DNA of 64,000 bases from Vibrio fortis (GTDB lineage: Bacteria > Pseudomonadota > Gammaproteobacteria > Enterobacterales > Vibrionaceae). Of the stretch, positions 51,545 to 61,100 are shown piece by piece. Each line of letters starts with the position of its first letter. Position 1 is the first letter of the stretch. The DNA is taken from assembly GCF_000695685.1 (NCBI RefSeq), contig NZ_JFFR01000027.1:310001-374000 (forward strand). Direction: 5' to 3'. The position numbers were made by a program, and so were the translations under genes. The notes under the pieces were generated by a model. The model was not told the DNA's origin. It made no database searches and worked only from the letters and a program-made list of their open reading frames with translations.

Positions 51545-51574
51545 ACCGATATCGCTTATTCAACAGATATCGGT
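51545..51574. repeat. 9-bp inverted repeat after the LysR gene
   Basis: ACCGATATC (51545-51553) and GATATCGGT (51566-51574) around 12 bases, 25 bp beyond the LysR stop. There is no T-run, so a terminator is doubtful; RNA stability or protein binding are alternatives. Confidence 0.4.
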
Positions 51575-51598
51575 ATTAAGAAAAGAGCAGAAAAGTGG

Positions 51599-52504
51599 TT
51601 ATAGAACGGAAGGACGACTCTTCATCATGCGTTTTCCTTCACGCTTAATGCACTCAGCTAACGGGTTTTCGGCCATATCTGCACGCCAGATAAATGAGAG
51701 CGTTCTCTCCATTTCTAATTCAGGCACGTTCAAAGTAACTAGCTGACCGGATTCGATAAAGCGCTCAACATCAAGATATGGCAAACAAGTTAGGTAAGGT
51801 CCATTTGCCACCAAACTTCTCAACACAGGTACGTGCTCGTACTCTCGCCAAACGTCTAGATCGGCAATTAAATGATGAATAGAGCTATCAAAAACTTTGC
51901 GAGTACCTGAACCATGTTCTCGAAGTACCCATTTCGCTTGCTCAAGTTGAGCCAAACTCACTCTTTCACGCTTGGCAAATGGGTGATGTGCTGAGGTAAC
52001 AACGGTGAGATGGTCTGTACACCACACTTCTTGGTGAATTCGGTTGTCATCACAGCGCCCTTCGATAACACCCAAGTCATATTGATAATCAAGAACGCCT
52101 TCAATAACCGACTGAGTACTTTGCACGCCAAGTGATATACGCATCTCTGGAAAGTCGTTATCAATAATACTGATGAGGTCTGGAACCAAGTGTTCCGCAG
52201 GGGTTTGGCTAGCGCCAAGACGTAGTTCACCACTAAGAAGATGCTGCTCATAGAAGCCCATCTCTATCTGTTGTGCATCTTGAAGAAGGCGTTTTGCTTT
52301 TGGTCTCAACCACATCCCCCAATGGGTTAATGCCATTTGCTTCCCCTGTCGTTCAAACAAGGGCCTGCCTAGCATCTTTTCAAGTTGAGCGAGTGACATA
52401 CTGGTAGCCGACTGAGTCAGTGCAAGCTTATCCGCCGCTTGGCTTACACTCCCGGAATCTGCAACGGCGTCAAAGACGGCAAGCTGCTTTAATGAATAAC
52501 GCAA
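51599..52504 (-). CDS. LysR-family regulator, divergent from focA-CBS
   Basis: 301 residues starting at TTG 52504, with AGGAAG four to five bases upstream. Winged HTH 1-60 (LAVFDAVADSGSVSQAADKLALTQSATSMSLAQLEKMLG), effector domain 88-295 (ELRLGASQTPAEHLVPDLISII ... LTVVTSAHHPFA ... VLREHGSGTRKVFD). The effector region with 'REHGSGTR' resembles the CysB/YeiE side of the family. It is divergent from the focA-CBS gene across 258 bp, so its likely target is that gene. Effector unknown. Confidence 0.87.
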   Translation of the reverse strand: MRYSLKQLAVFDAVADSGSVSQAADKLALTQSATSMSLAQLEKMLGRPLFERQGKQMALTHWGMWLRPKAKRLLQDAQQIEMGFYEQHLLSGELRLGASQTPAEHLVPDLISIIDNDFPEMRISLGVQSTQSVIEGVLDYQYDLGVIEGRCDDNRIHQEVWCTDHLTVVTSAHHPFAKRERVSLAQLEQAKWVLREHGSGTRKVFDSSIHHLIADLDVWREYEHVPVLRSLVANGPYLTCLPYLDVERFIESGQLVTLNVPELEMERTLSFIWRADMAENPLAECIKREGKRMMKSRPSVL

Positions 52505-52737
52505 ATTTCTTCCTTAATCTCTTGTAATTATCTGTTTTCCGACGCTCTTTTTTATAAAGCCTTTGAGCAATCGGTTTCATTGTACCCTGTCATTTTTCTA
52601 TATCAATATTTCTGATGTGGTTTTTAAATATTATCAATTTTACCTGTACCCCCAGCACTCGTAATCTGAATGGGCAGCAACGGTTTAGTGGCTGCAATAT
52701 TCACCATTCACTTAGGTATTAACACTAGGAATCACTT

Positions 52738-52782
52738 ATGACGGATTGTTCAAGGAGGGGGTATGGCGACCAGCACTTCTGA
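52738..52782 (+). CDS. Possible 14-codon leader ORF overlapping the focA-CBS start
   Basis: ATG at 52738 (AGGA ten bases upstream) opens a frame MTDCSRRGYGDQHF that stops at 52782, inside the main gene. Its codons hold the AAGGAGG that serves the main ATG at 52763. If used, it could couple or attenuate translation. It is short and may be chance. Confidence 0.3.
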   Translation: MTDCSRRGYGDQHF

Positions 52783-54214
52783 TAATCACCAACTGTTTTC
52801 GCCAACAGAAATGATGGCTGAAGCGGAAAAATTTGCACTCAGTAAAGCGAATAAAACCAGCAGCATGACAATGAGTCTTGCGATTATGGCTGGCGCATTC
52901 ATCGGACTCGCTTTTCTATTCTATATCACAGTTACCACTGGCAGTGCCGACGCCGGTTGGGGTTTGAGCCGCTTAGCTGGCGGTCTTGCCTTCAGTATGG
53001 GGCTTATCTTAATCGTCATCTGTGGCGGTGAACTGTTTACCAGCTCGGTGCTATCGAGCATCTCCTGGGCAAACAAGCAGATCACCTTTGGCAAGATGCT
53101 GTCGATTTGGGGGAAAGTGTATGTAGGTAACTTTATTGGTGCGATGTTCCTACTCGCTCTTGTAAGTGCCGCAGGGCTTTATCAACTCGACGGCGGCCAA
53201 TGGGGACTAAATGCGCTCAATATCGCGCAACACAAACTCCACCACAGTCCGATTCAAGCATTTGCATTAGGTGTGCTTTGTAACCTACTGGTTTGTTTAG
53301 CGATTTGGCTAACCTTTAGCTCTGCCAATGCAATGACAAAAGCGATGATGACAGTACTACCTGTTGCCATGTTCGTTAGCACAGGCTTTGAGCACTGCGT
53401 GGCAAACATGTTCATGGTGCCACTGGGTATTGTGATTCAAAACTTCGCCCCAGAAAGCTTTTGGACACAAATTGGCATGACATCTACTCAGTATGCCGAC
53501 CTTAATGTCATGCAATTCGTCACTGCAAACTTACTACCAGTGACACTCGGCAACATCGTTGGTGGCTCTGTTCTCGTAGGCTTAGCGAATTGGAGCATCT
53601 ACCGCAGACCGCAGCTTAAAGCGGCCAAAATAACAGCAATAACACAAGCAACTCAAATTACGTCAGTTAAGGAAACTACTATGAACACGAACACAATCAT
53701 CAAAACAATCATGAACACGAGCCCGACGACTCTATCTGTTGAAATGCCAACTGCTGTTGCTATCGACACTCTGCTAGACGCACAACAAGTAAGCGCGCCA
53801 GTGTGTGATTTAGAAGGGCGCTTAGTGGGTGTATTCTCAATTCATGACGTAATGGTCGACCTTTGGTGCCAAGACTACATCCCAACCGCTGGTCAGAAGG
53901 TTGTCGATTTAATGAGCCGCGATGTAGTAGCGATTGACGCCAATGACAAGCTTGTGGACGTCGCGGAATTCCTTTGCATCGACAAAGAGCAGCTATACCC
54001 AACATCTAGCATGGGCATTGCAACTCGCTTTACCACACTTTCTTTAGAAGAACGTGCGAAAGCGATGAAAGTGAGCCAACCACACATGCTTCCAGTTCTT
54101 GAAAACGGCACGATGGTAGGTGTTCTAACTCGCGCTGAAGTGATGCAAGCGCTTCGCCCTATCTATGGTGACCGACTAAACGTAGTGAAAGAGACAGAAC
54201 TAGAAACGGCATAA
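52763..54214 (+). CDS. focA: Formate/nitrite transporter fused to CBS domains (FocA-CBS)
   Basis: 483 residues; AAGGAGG is four to five bases before ATG. Residues 1-285 are an FNT channel with six membrane segments and the central-pore His region STGFEHCVANMFMVPLGI (conserved FNT motif). After a Thr-rich linker (about 285-315) two CBS repeats follow (MNTSPTTLSVEMPTAVAIDTLLDAQQVSAPVCDLEGRLVGVFSIHDVMVDLW; and VDLMSRDVVAIDANDKLVDVAEFL ... HMLPVLENGTMVGVLTRAEVMQAL). Typical FocA is about 285 aa without CBS. The CBS pair probably binds adenine nucleotides and gates the channel. Divergent LysR gene is the likely regulator. Confidence 0.9.
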   Translation: MATSTSDNHQLFSPTEMMAEAEKFALSKANKTSSMTMSLAIMAGAFIGLAFLFYITVTTGSADAGWGLSRLAGGLAFSMGLILIVICGGELFTSSVLSSISWANKQITFGKMLSIWGKVYVGNFIGAMFLLALVSAAGLYQLDGGQWGLNALNIAQHKLHHSPIQAFALGVLCNLLVCLAIWLTFSSANAMTKAMMTVLPVAMFVSTGFEHCVANMFMVPLGIVIQNFAPESFWTQIGMTSTQYADLNVMQFVTANLLPVTLGNIVGGSVLVGLANWSIYRRPQLKAAKITAITQATQITSVKETTMNTNTIIKTIMNTSPTTLSVEMPTAVAIDTLLDAQQVSAPVCDLEGRLVGVFSIHDVMVDLWCQDYIPTAGQKVVDLMSRDVVAIDANDKLVDVAEFLCIDKEQLYPTSSMGIATRFTTLSLEERAKAMKVSQPHMLPVLENGTMVGVLTRAEVMQALRPIYGDRLNVVKETELETA

Positions 54215-54345
54215 CCTCGGATAGACAAAACACGTGATAACAGCGTGTGGCTAGAAAAAATGTCTCGATTGAACTGATACCGTTTGGATAACTCTATTCA
54301 ATACGCAAGATAACACCAATCAAAAAGACTCATGGCTTAATAACG

Positions 54346-54379
54346 AAAAAGGCGCGAAGCTTCTGCTTTGCGCCTTTCT
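54346..54379. terminator. Bidirectional terminator between focA-CBS and yceI
   Basis: AAAAAGGCGCGAAGC-TTCT-GCTTTGCGCCTTTCT: stem with one mismatch; the minus strand ends in a T-run (TTTTTCG) for yceI, the plus strand weaker. Confidence 0.85.
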
Positions 54380-54411
54380 GTATGTATGGGACAGAGGTTA
54401 GTCTATTCGAC

Positions 54412-54981
54412 TTACTTCTTGATACCTTCTACGTGAAGTTCCATGTCAACGTAGCTAGAAGCGCCCATGACTTTAATATCAAAGTCAGCAAGCTCTAGAC
54501 GAGTTGTACCGATGAAACCTGCACGCTCACCACCCCATGGGTCTTGGCCAGCACCGATGAACTCAGCATCGATCGTGATTGGTTTAGTCACACCGTGCAG
54601 AGTTAGGTCACCCATTACAGCCAGTTTACCATCACCGTTATCAACCACTTTTGTGCTGTTGAATATCGCTTCAGAGAATTTACCTGCATCGATAAAGTCA
54701 CCGCTACGGATGTGCTTGTCACGCTCAGCGTGGTTTGAGTCAAGGCTTGTAGTATCAACCACAACGTTCACTTTAGACGCTTCTACGTTGCTTTCATCAA
54801 ATGAGAAGTCACCAGAAAATATGTTGAAACGTCCTTTAATAAAGCTGTAACCAAGGTGGCTCACTTTGAAGTTAACAGACGCGTGTGCGCCTTTTGTATC
54901 AATCACGTAATCAGCAGCGTTCGCAGCGAAAGGCATTGCCATAGCAAAGGCTAGTCCTGTAGCGATAATTGATTTTTTCAT
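54412..54981 (-). CDS. yceI: YceI-family periplasmic lipid-binding protein
   Basis: 189 residues. Signal peptide MKKSIIATGLAFAMAMPFAANA, then ADYVIDTKGAHASVNFKVSHLGYSFIKGRFNIFSGDFSFDE, the YceI opening (its SHLG and GRF blocks). SLDSNHAERDKHIRSGDFIDA and GDLTLHGVTKPI are also standard. The lipocalin-like barrel binds isoprenoid chains such as ubiquinone tails. The gene overlaps cytochrome b561 by four bases, forming the yceI-yceJ-type operon. Confidence 0.94.
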   Translation of the reverse strand: MKKSIIATGLAFAMAMPFAANAADYVIDTKGAHASVNFKVSHLGYSFIKGRFNIFSGDFSFDESNVEASKVNVVVDTTSLDSNHAERDKHIRSGDFIDAGKFSEAIFNSTKVVDNGDGKLAVMGDLTLHGVTKPITIDAEFIGAGQDPWGGERAGFIGTTRLELADFDIKVMGASSYVDMELHVEGIKK

Positions 54982-55517
54982 TTTGATGCTCCTATCATTT
55001 TTCGTAGCGTATCGTCTTTGTCGATAATGTGGTGTTTAATCGCAGCCAGTGCGTGAACTGATGCCAATACAATCAGTACCCAAGCTGCATAGTAGTGTAC
55101 GGTTCCTGCCAAGTCGGATTGGTTAGCAAATAACTCTCCCATACTTGGAACAGTGAACCAGTTGAAAACATCTATGCCACGACCATCTGATGTTGAGATC
55201 AAGTAGCCAGACACAAATAGAGCCAACAGATTTAGATACATGAAGCCGTGTGCAGCCTTCGCCGCCACCACTTCATAACTTTTACCTTCAACACTTGGTG
55301 ACGCTGTCACTGTTTTCCAGATCAATCTGAATAGGGTCACAGCAGCCAAAATAATACCGATTGAACGATGCCAATCAGGCGCCGTTTTATACCACTCGCT
55401 GTAGTAAGAGAGGTCAACCATCCACAGGCCAACACCGAATAATCCAAAAATTGTCAGTGCTGAAACCCAGTGCAACAGTCTAGCTATTGGATTGTAGTTC
55501 TTTACATTATTACTCAT
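54978..55517 (-). CDS. yceJ: Cytochrome b561 (YceJ type)
   Basis: 179 residues with four membrane helices; paired heme-ligand His residues are in ARLLHWVSALTIFG, PDWHRSIGIILA, KAAHGFMYLNLLALFVSGYL and SVHALAAIKHHI. Di-heme b561 oxidises quinol in the inner membrane, and the partner YceI may carry its lipid substrate. It overlaps yceI (ATGA). Contains the matS site 55298-55310. Confidence 0.92.
   Translation of the reverse strand: MSNNVKNYNPIARLLHWVSALTIFGLFGVGLWMVDLSYYSEWYKTAPDWHRSIGIILAAVTLFRLIWKTVTASPSVEGKSYEVVAAKAAHGFMYLNLLALFVSGYLISTSDGRGIDVFNWFTVPSMGELFANQSDLAGTVHYYAAWVLIVLASVHALAAIKHHIIDKDDTLRKMIGASK
55298..55310. promoter_or_regulatory. matS: matS site (MatP binding), perfect 13/13
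   Basis: GTGACGCTGTCAC, a full match to GTGACRNYGTCAC, inside the cytochrome b561 gene. It has a different centre (GCT) from the other three (ATT), so they are not copies of one repeat. Confidence 0.93.
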
Positions 55518-55665
55518 GTTTCATTCCAAAAGGTTGCAGTTGGTATAGTATGAAGAGCGTACATTACTCTGTGTTGTTGAAACATATTATTTACCTAGCT
55601 TTACATAAATGACATAACTAAAACTCAAACAACATGTTCGAATAATTTGAACAAGATGATTTTAC

Positions 55666-55911
55666 TTATAACTCAACGACCTGCTCTATCTCGTAAAGTT
55701 CATCGCTAATGTCGAGCATCTTACGCTCCATCACCTTTTGCGCGTCCTCGATTCCCTTGTTGTAATAGACAGCACCAAATTTTTTGCTGATAAAATCAAC
55801 AAGAAAGTCCGCGTCAAATTGGCCTATCTCGACATCGAGCTCATCTTGCAAGTAGCGTTGCAGTACTTCTGTCATTTCAGTCTTTTGTTTACTGTCTAAC
55901 TCTATGGTCAT
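55666..55911 (-). CDS. DUF2164 family protein
   Basis: 81 residues from ATG 55911 (GAGG five bases upstream; a GTG just before is possible). Blocks: LDSKQKTEMTEVLQRYLQDELDVEIGQFDADFLVDFISKKFGAVYYNKGIEDAQKVM, matching DUF2164: the QFDA, FLVDFI and YYNKGI features are typical. Acidic helical protein, no membrane segment; function unknown. Stands alone. Confidence 0.85.
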   Translation of the reverse strand: MTIELDSKQKTEMTEVLQRYLQDELDVEIGQFDADFLVDFISKKFGAVYYNKGIEDAQKVMERKMLDISDELYEIEQVVEL

Positions 55912-56106
55912 CACTTCCTCGTAAGTCTTTCTAAATATTGTTATTTATAAATGTTAAACGCCAATAGCACGCTTACAACATAAAAATCGACACACAGCTT
56001 AATTTTGATAAAGCGATCAAGAACTGAGCCATTGTTGTTGGCAAATTACACAGTCATTACCTTACTATTCAGTTATCAACATTGTAGCCATGTATAAGGA
56101 CATTCA

Positions 56107-56742
56107 TTGTTATTAGATCTCGTGATACAGAGCATCAACCTCTTCCAAGAGGATTGCCTGAAGTTGTGCGAACATCACTACCCTACCGTTCACAATCAAG
56201 GAATCAGTGAGCACCATATTGGTAAGGCATTTGCACGACGAATGCAGCACACACTACTTAGTTTTGATCACGAGAGTATGATTCACCCACTCGATATGCT
56301 GCCGCTTAATGAAACGGCACGACATTTTCGCATCTCGTCAGAAATTGGCACAGTATGGGTCATTAGCCACCATATGGTGAGCGCAGGTAAAACGTGCCGT
56401 AAGAAGCTTCTGGTTGATGTCCATCATTGGCTCGGCGAATACGGTTATGCAATCCAACCCAATGACCTACTTATCATTGTTTCTGACCATTGGATAAGTC
56501 GCAGTAAGCACAGCCGTGAACTGTTGCATTGGTGGATGGGTGAATTGCCGGATGAAATTACCGAATACAGCCAACAAGGCATAACCTTGCAAGAAAGTGA
56601 TTCACAGTTCGCTTCAGATCTGAACATCAACTTTGGTATAACCCCTTGCTTCATCAAATTCGGGCACCCACTAAAACGCTCAAACAATCAACAATTAGTA
56701 CGCAAGTACATTCAGCTCTACGCGGTTATGCAATGGGTTTAG
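56107..56742 (+). CDS. 211-aa conserved-type protein of unknown function
   Basis: Starts at TTG 56107, with AAGGA six bases upstream. No signal peptide or membrane segment. It is rich in His (about 8%), Trp and Cys, with blocks LCEHHYPTVHNQGISEHHIGKAFARRM, WVISHHMVSAGKTCRKKLLVDVHHWL and VSDHWISRSKHSRELLHWWMGE. The many His residues might bind metal. I do not recognise a family. It lies between the DUF2164 and EAL genes and is isolated. Confidence 0.65.
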   Translation: MLLDLVIQSINLFQEDCLKLCEHHYPTVHNQGISEHHIGKAFARRMQHTLLSFDHESMIHPLDMLPLNETARHFRISSEIGTVWVISHHMVSAGKTCRKKLLVDVHHWLGEYGYAIQPNDLLIIVSDHWISRSKHSRELLHWWMGELPDEITEYSQQGITLQESDSQFASDLNINFGITPCFIKFGHPLKRSNNQQLVRKYIQLYAVMQWV

Positions 56743-57241
56743 GTGTAACTTTAGAATTAAATACTCATCTAAGCTCATAAAGCGAAGAAATACACCACTC
56801 ACTATTAAAACTATTAGTTTGTTCGTTTATCTCTAGTAAATATATTGTTGATTTATTTCAATTTTATTTTTCAGGAATAACTAACACTTTAGTATGGGCT
56901 ATTTCATTCTATTTCTAAAATTTTGATATTGAGTCAAAAATCAACAGAGAAATGGTATTTAGATTGGTATCACGATATGCGCTCGAAATATATTAAACCT
57001 AACTCAAGCATTGCGATGCATAACACATTAACTGGCTAGTATTTGCTCAGCAAATCACACAAATAGAATTCATAACCCAACCGAATAAATATAATTTTCC
57101 GCAATTTATAATGTTAAATTGTTTTTATTTATATATGGATCGCGTTAATGCTTCTTTTATTAATTGACAATTTATCCACGCGTGTCAATATTGTGACACA
57201 AGGAATTATTTATCCCTTTAATGGATTATCTTTAATTAAGT
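56743..57241. other. AT-rich intergenic region of 499 bp before the EAL gene
   Basis: No gene could be supported. The only structure is the palindrome at 57182-57199, near the downstream start. Two long AT-rich stretches (56800-56930, 57060-57170) could bind H-NS-like proteins. A TTGACA-like hexamer at 57164-57169 (TTGACA) is a possible -35 for the EAL gene; no matching -10 is convincing. Confidence 0.4.
57182..57199. promoter_or_regulatory. 18-bp palindrome, candidate operator upstream of the EAL gene
   Basis: GTGTCAATATTGTGACAC has perfect 6-base arms (GTGTCA/TGACAC) around a 6-base centre, 42 bp before ATG. This spacing (5-6 base arms, N6) is typical of dimeric regulators such as CRP/FNR types, but the arms do not match CRP. 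Regulator unknown. Confidence 0.45.
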
Positions 57242-58033
57242 ATGATTTTATCTGACCGTAGTGAATTCGTTAAATGCATCTCTGTTGATGATCGGATGCA
57301 GTTTATTGCTAATTACCAAAACCTTACTTTAAGAAGTGTTTATCAGCCCATTTTCAACGCAAAAATGGAGCAAATCGGTGTTGAAGCATTAGTTCGAATT
57401 ACTGATCAAGACGAGCAAACTATCAGACCAGATCACTACTTACACTCTGATGAAACATCCATCGACGACAAAATCAATGTAGAGCGCTTGAGCCGCGTGA
57501 TTCACGTTCGTAACTTTGCGCAGTCTACGTCTCGTCACCTTCAGCTTTTCCTTAATGTACTACCCAATGTTGGTGAGTTGTTTGCTAACTCCAATGTTAG
57601 TGATAGCTTGCTGGCCAAACGCTTAGTTGAACTTAACCTGTCGCCTGAACAGATTGTAATGGAGCTGGTTGAACTGACCGCAGACAGCGAGGAGAGGCTC
57701 AAAGAAGCAGCAGGTTCTCTTGCAGAGAATGGTTTCAAGGTTGCCGTTGACGACTACGGCACTCAAGCTTCAAATGAAGGAAGAGTCCGTCACATTACCC
57801 CGCATATTATTAAGGTTGATCGTTCATTGATGCTGGAGTTTGAACAAGGTAATGCAAAGCCTATTCATGATGTTCTAGCGCTAGCCAAATCAATCAATGC
57901 TCAGACCGTAATCGAAGGTATCGAGACTCAGCAACAGCTAGAGCTAATGCAAACAGTAGGATTTGATATGTATCAGGGCTACTTTTTAGCTATGCCGACA
58001 CCAATTGAGTTGGATGTTCAAATCGCAATCTAA
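57242..58033 (+). CDS. Stand-alone EAL-domain cyclic-di-GMP phosphodiesterase
   Basis: 263 residues, a single EAL domain with a short N-terminus. Signature residues: GVEALVR, LFLNVLP (Asn), VMELVE (Glu), VDDYGT (DDYG for DDFG), IKVDRSLM (Lys), VIEGIET (Glu), MYQGYFLAMP (Gln). All catalytic residues are present, so hydrolysis of c-di-GMP is expected. No sensory or membrane domain; single-domain EAL proteins may be regulated by expression or partner. The ribosome site is weak. Ends at the terminator 58095-58126. Confidence 0.88.
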   Translation: MILSDRSEFVKCISVDDRMQFIANYQNLTLRSVYQPIFNAKMEQIGVEALVRITDQDEQTIRPDHYLHSDETSIDDKINVERLSRVIHVRNFAQSTSRHLQLFLNVLPNVGELFANSNVSDSLLAKRLVELNLSPEQIVMELVELTADSEERLKEAAGSLAENGFKVAVDDYGTQASNEGRVRHITPHIIKVDRSLMLEFEQGNAKPIHDVLALAKSINAQTVIEGIETQQQLELMQTVGFDMYQGYFLAMPTPIELDVQIAI

Positions 58034-58094
58034 GCTCAAATCCATACCTTGTTTATCTTCATCTCGCTTCCCGCTTATCCAATCTAACAAGATC

Positions 58095-58126
58095 AAAAAA
58101 GCCCAGCCTATTTCAGGCTGGGCTTG
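58095..58126. terminator. Bidirectional terminator between the EAL gene and the RND operon
   Basis: AAAAAAGCCCAGCCTATTTCAGGCTGGGCTT: nine-pair GCCCAGCCT/AGGCTGGGC stem, short loop, T-rich minus-strand side. Confidence 0.92.
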
Positions 58127-58153
58127 GCTAAAACGAATCGTTTATATCAATCC

Positions 58154-61100
58154 TTAATATCCCGCAGTGGACGGTTTGATTCTGAATAAGATAGCAAACA
58201 TCACAGGTACGACAATCAAAGTCAGTACCGTGGCAAAACCTAAGCCTGCCATGATGGTGATCGCCATCGAGCCAAAGAATGCATCAAAGACTAGTGGAAT
58301 CATGCCTAAAATAGTGGTCAATGCCGCCATAGATACTGGACGTACACGGCTGATGGCACTGTCTACTACCGCTAGGTATGGGTCTTTTCCTGTCTCCAAT
58401 TCACTGTTGATTTGGTCTAGTAGAACAATCCCGTTCTTCAAGATCATGCCACTCAAGCTGAGTAAGCCCAAGAATGCTGTAAAGCTAAATGGCATGTTGG
58501 TACTCAACAGACCAATTGATACACCGATGATCGACAGTGGCACTGTAAACCAGATAACCAAAGGCTTACGTACCGAGTTAAACAACAGCATAGTGATAAT
58601 GAACATCAATAGGTAACCCATTGGCAGTGAACCAAAGAGTGACTCCTGCGCATCCTTAGAGGATTCGTATTCACCGCCCCACTCGATGCTGTAACCTGAA
58701 GGAAGTGGTAGTGCTTCAATTTTCGGTTGTACTCGCGCAAATAAGCTTGCTGGTGTTTCATCGCCTAATACATCATGGTCAGCCAATACTGTTAACGTGC
58801 GTTTACGGTTCTTACGTTGAATCAGAGGCTCAGACCATTGTAGCTCAACGCCATCAATCACTTGTTCAACTGGGATGTAAGTCTGTAGTGACGGACTCCA
58901 GATCTTCACATTGTTTAGTGACTCAAAATCAAAACGCTCTTCTTCAGGCAAACGTGCAACGATAGGCAACATGTGTGTACCATCACGCAGCAATCCGATG
59001 TTGTATCCACCAAACGCCATTTGCAATGTATGAGACAAGTCTGCCTTTGAGATGCCTAAGCGACGCGCCTTAGATTCATTAAATAGAGGCACCAACTCTT
59101 TGGTACGCTCGCGCCAGTCGTGGCGTACATTTCGAGCACCTGGATCTGCAAGCAGGATATTTTCTACGTCAGTTGCAATAGTGCGTAGTACATCTGGGTC
59201 TGGGCCAATAACACGCGCCTCGATTTTAGACGCAGGTGATGGACCAAACTCAATCAACTTGAACTGGAACGTTGGCTGTTCAAACTCAATCGCCAGCTTT
59301 TCATCAAGCTTTTCAAGTGTCGCGAACATGGTGTCACGATCAGTCGTTCTTACTTGCAGTTGAGCGTAGGCTTCATAGCTCTTTTCTGGTTGGTAAGTCA
59401 GAGCAAAACGCTGCATACCTTGACCCGCTGTTGTAGTTACAAACTCAACATTGTCCAACTTGCGAATGTAGCTCTCTACTTTCTCTGTCTGCTTAATGGT
59501 TTCACGGATATCAGTCCCTTCTGGCATCCACATATCAACGTAGAACATTGGTGTATTCGACGCAGGGAAGAACTGCTGTTTCACCATGCCGAAACCAACG
59601 ACCGATACAGCCAATAGACCGACCATGCTCGCAACGGTTAACCAACGGAATCTCAGTGCAAACTTAAGCATTGCGCCAAATACGACAAACAAGATACCTT
59701 TGTATGGGTCTTCGTCTGTACCCGTTTTGTCTTCTTCCTTGAGCATTAAATCGGCTAGGAACGGTGTCAATGTTAGAGCGGTGATCCAGCTTAGGAAAAG
59801 TGAGAAACACAATACCCAGAACAATGAGCCCATGAACTCACCGGTTGCATCTTTCGACAGGCCAATAGGAGCAAACGCTGTAATCGCAATAATGGTGGCA
59901 CCTAACAGAGGCCATTGCGTTTGAGTCACAATGTCTTTTGCAGCTTGTAGCTTAGTTTTACCCTTCTTAAGTCCAACCAAGATACCTTCAACCACAACAA
60001 TGGCATTATCCACCAGCATACCTAGCGCGATAATCAAAGCACCCAATGAGATTCGGTGCAGCTCTACCTCGTTGTAGTCCATCAAAATGAAGGTACCAAA
60101 CACCGTAAGCAGAAGAACTAGACCGATAATTAAGCCGCTGCGCAAACCCATCGCAAACAGTAGGACAACGATTACAATCGCTACCGCTTCTACCAAACTG
60201 ATGATGAAATCTGAAACGGACTTATCAACTTCTTGCGCTTGGTTGTAGAAATAGTTCAGCTCAATGCCCGCTGGTTTGATCGACTCAAGACGTTCAAGTT
60301 CTGCGTCTAGCGCTTGACCAATCTCAACCACGTTTACGCCAGAAGAGAACGCAATACCGATATTGATTGCAGGCTTGCCGTTATACGTCAGCACATTACC
60401 CGGTTTTTCCGCGATACCTCGTGTTACCGTCGATACATCTTTCAGACGAATTAAGTTACCCGTGTCACGTCCGTGGATGATCAAGTTTTCTAATTCTTCA
60501 ACTGTGCTTAGCGTTCCGTTTGGTTTAATTGCAAGGCTTTGGCCATTGAGCATCACCTCACCAGAAGAAACCACACTGTTCTGTTGAGCAAGCAGAGAAG
60601 TCACTGTCGTCATGTCCAAGTTAAGTGCAGCTAAGCGCTCAAGAGACATCTCAACAAACAGTTGTTCCTGCTGATCACCAGCAATGCTGACTTTACCAAC
60701 ACCGTCGACAAGCTCTAACTCACGAGTTAGGTAATCTGCATACTGTTTTAGCTCAACATAGTCGTAGCCATCACCAGTCAGCATTAGCATTACGCCAAAT
60801 ACATCACCGAAGTCATCAATAATCTGAACAGACTGCACGCCACTTGGAAGTGTTGGTTGTAGATCGTTGATCTTACGACGCATTTCATCCCAGATCTGAG
60901 GTAGCTCATCAGGACCGTAGTCCATCTTCATACTGACCATGATCTGCGACATACCGTCTGAAGAGGTAGACGTAATCTTATCGATATAAGGGAGTTGTCG
61001 AATCTCTTTCTCTAGCGGATAGGTCAGCTCCTCCTCTACTTCCATAGAGCTTGCGCCCGGATAGGTAGAGATGATCATTGCATCTTTAATCGTAAATGCT

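Noticed and set aside
58167..58616. 149-codon plus-strand frame
   Set aside because: Antisense shadow of the RND pump, whose frame is certain.
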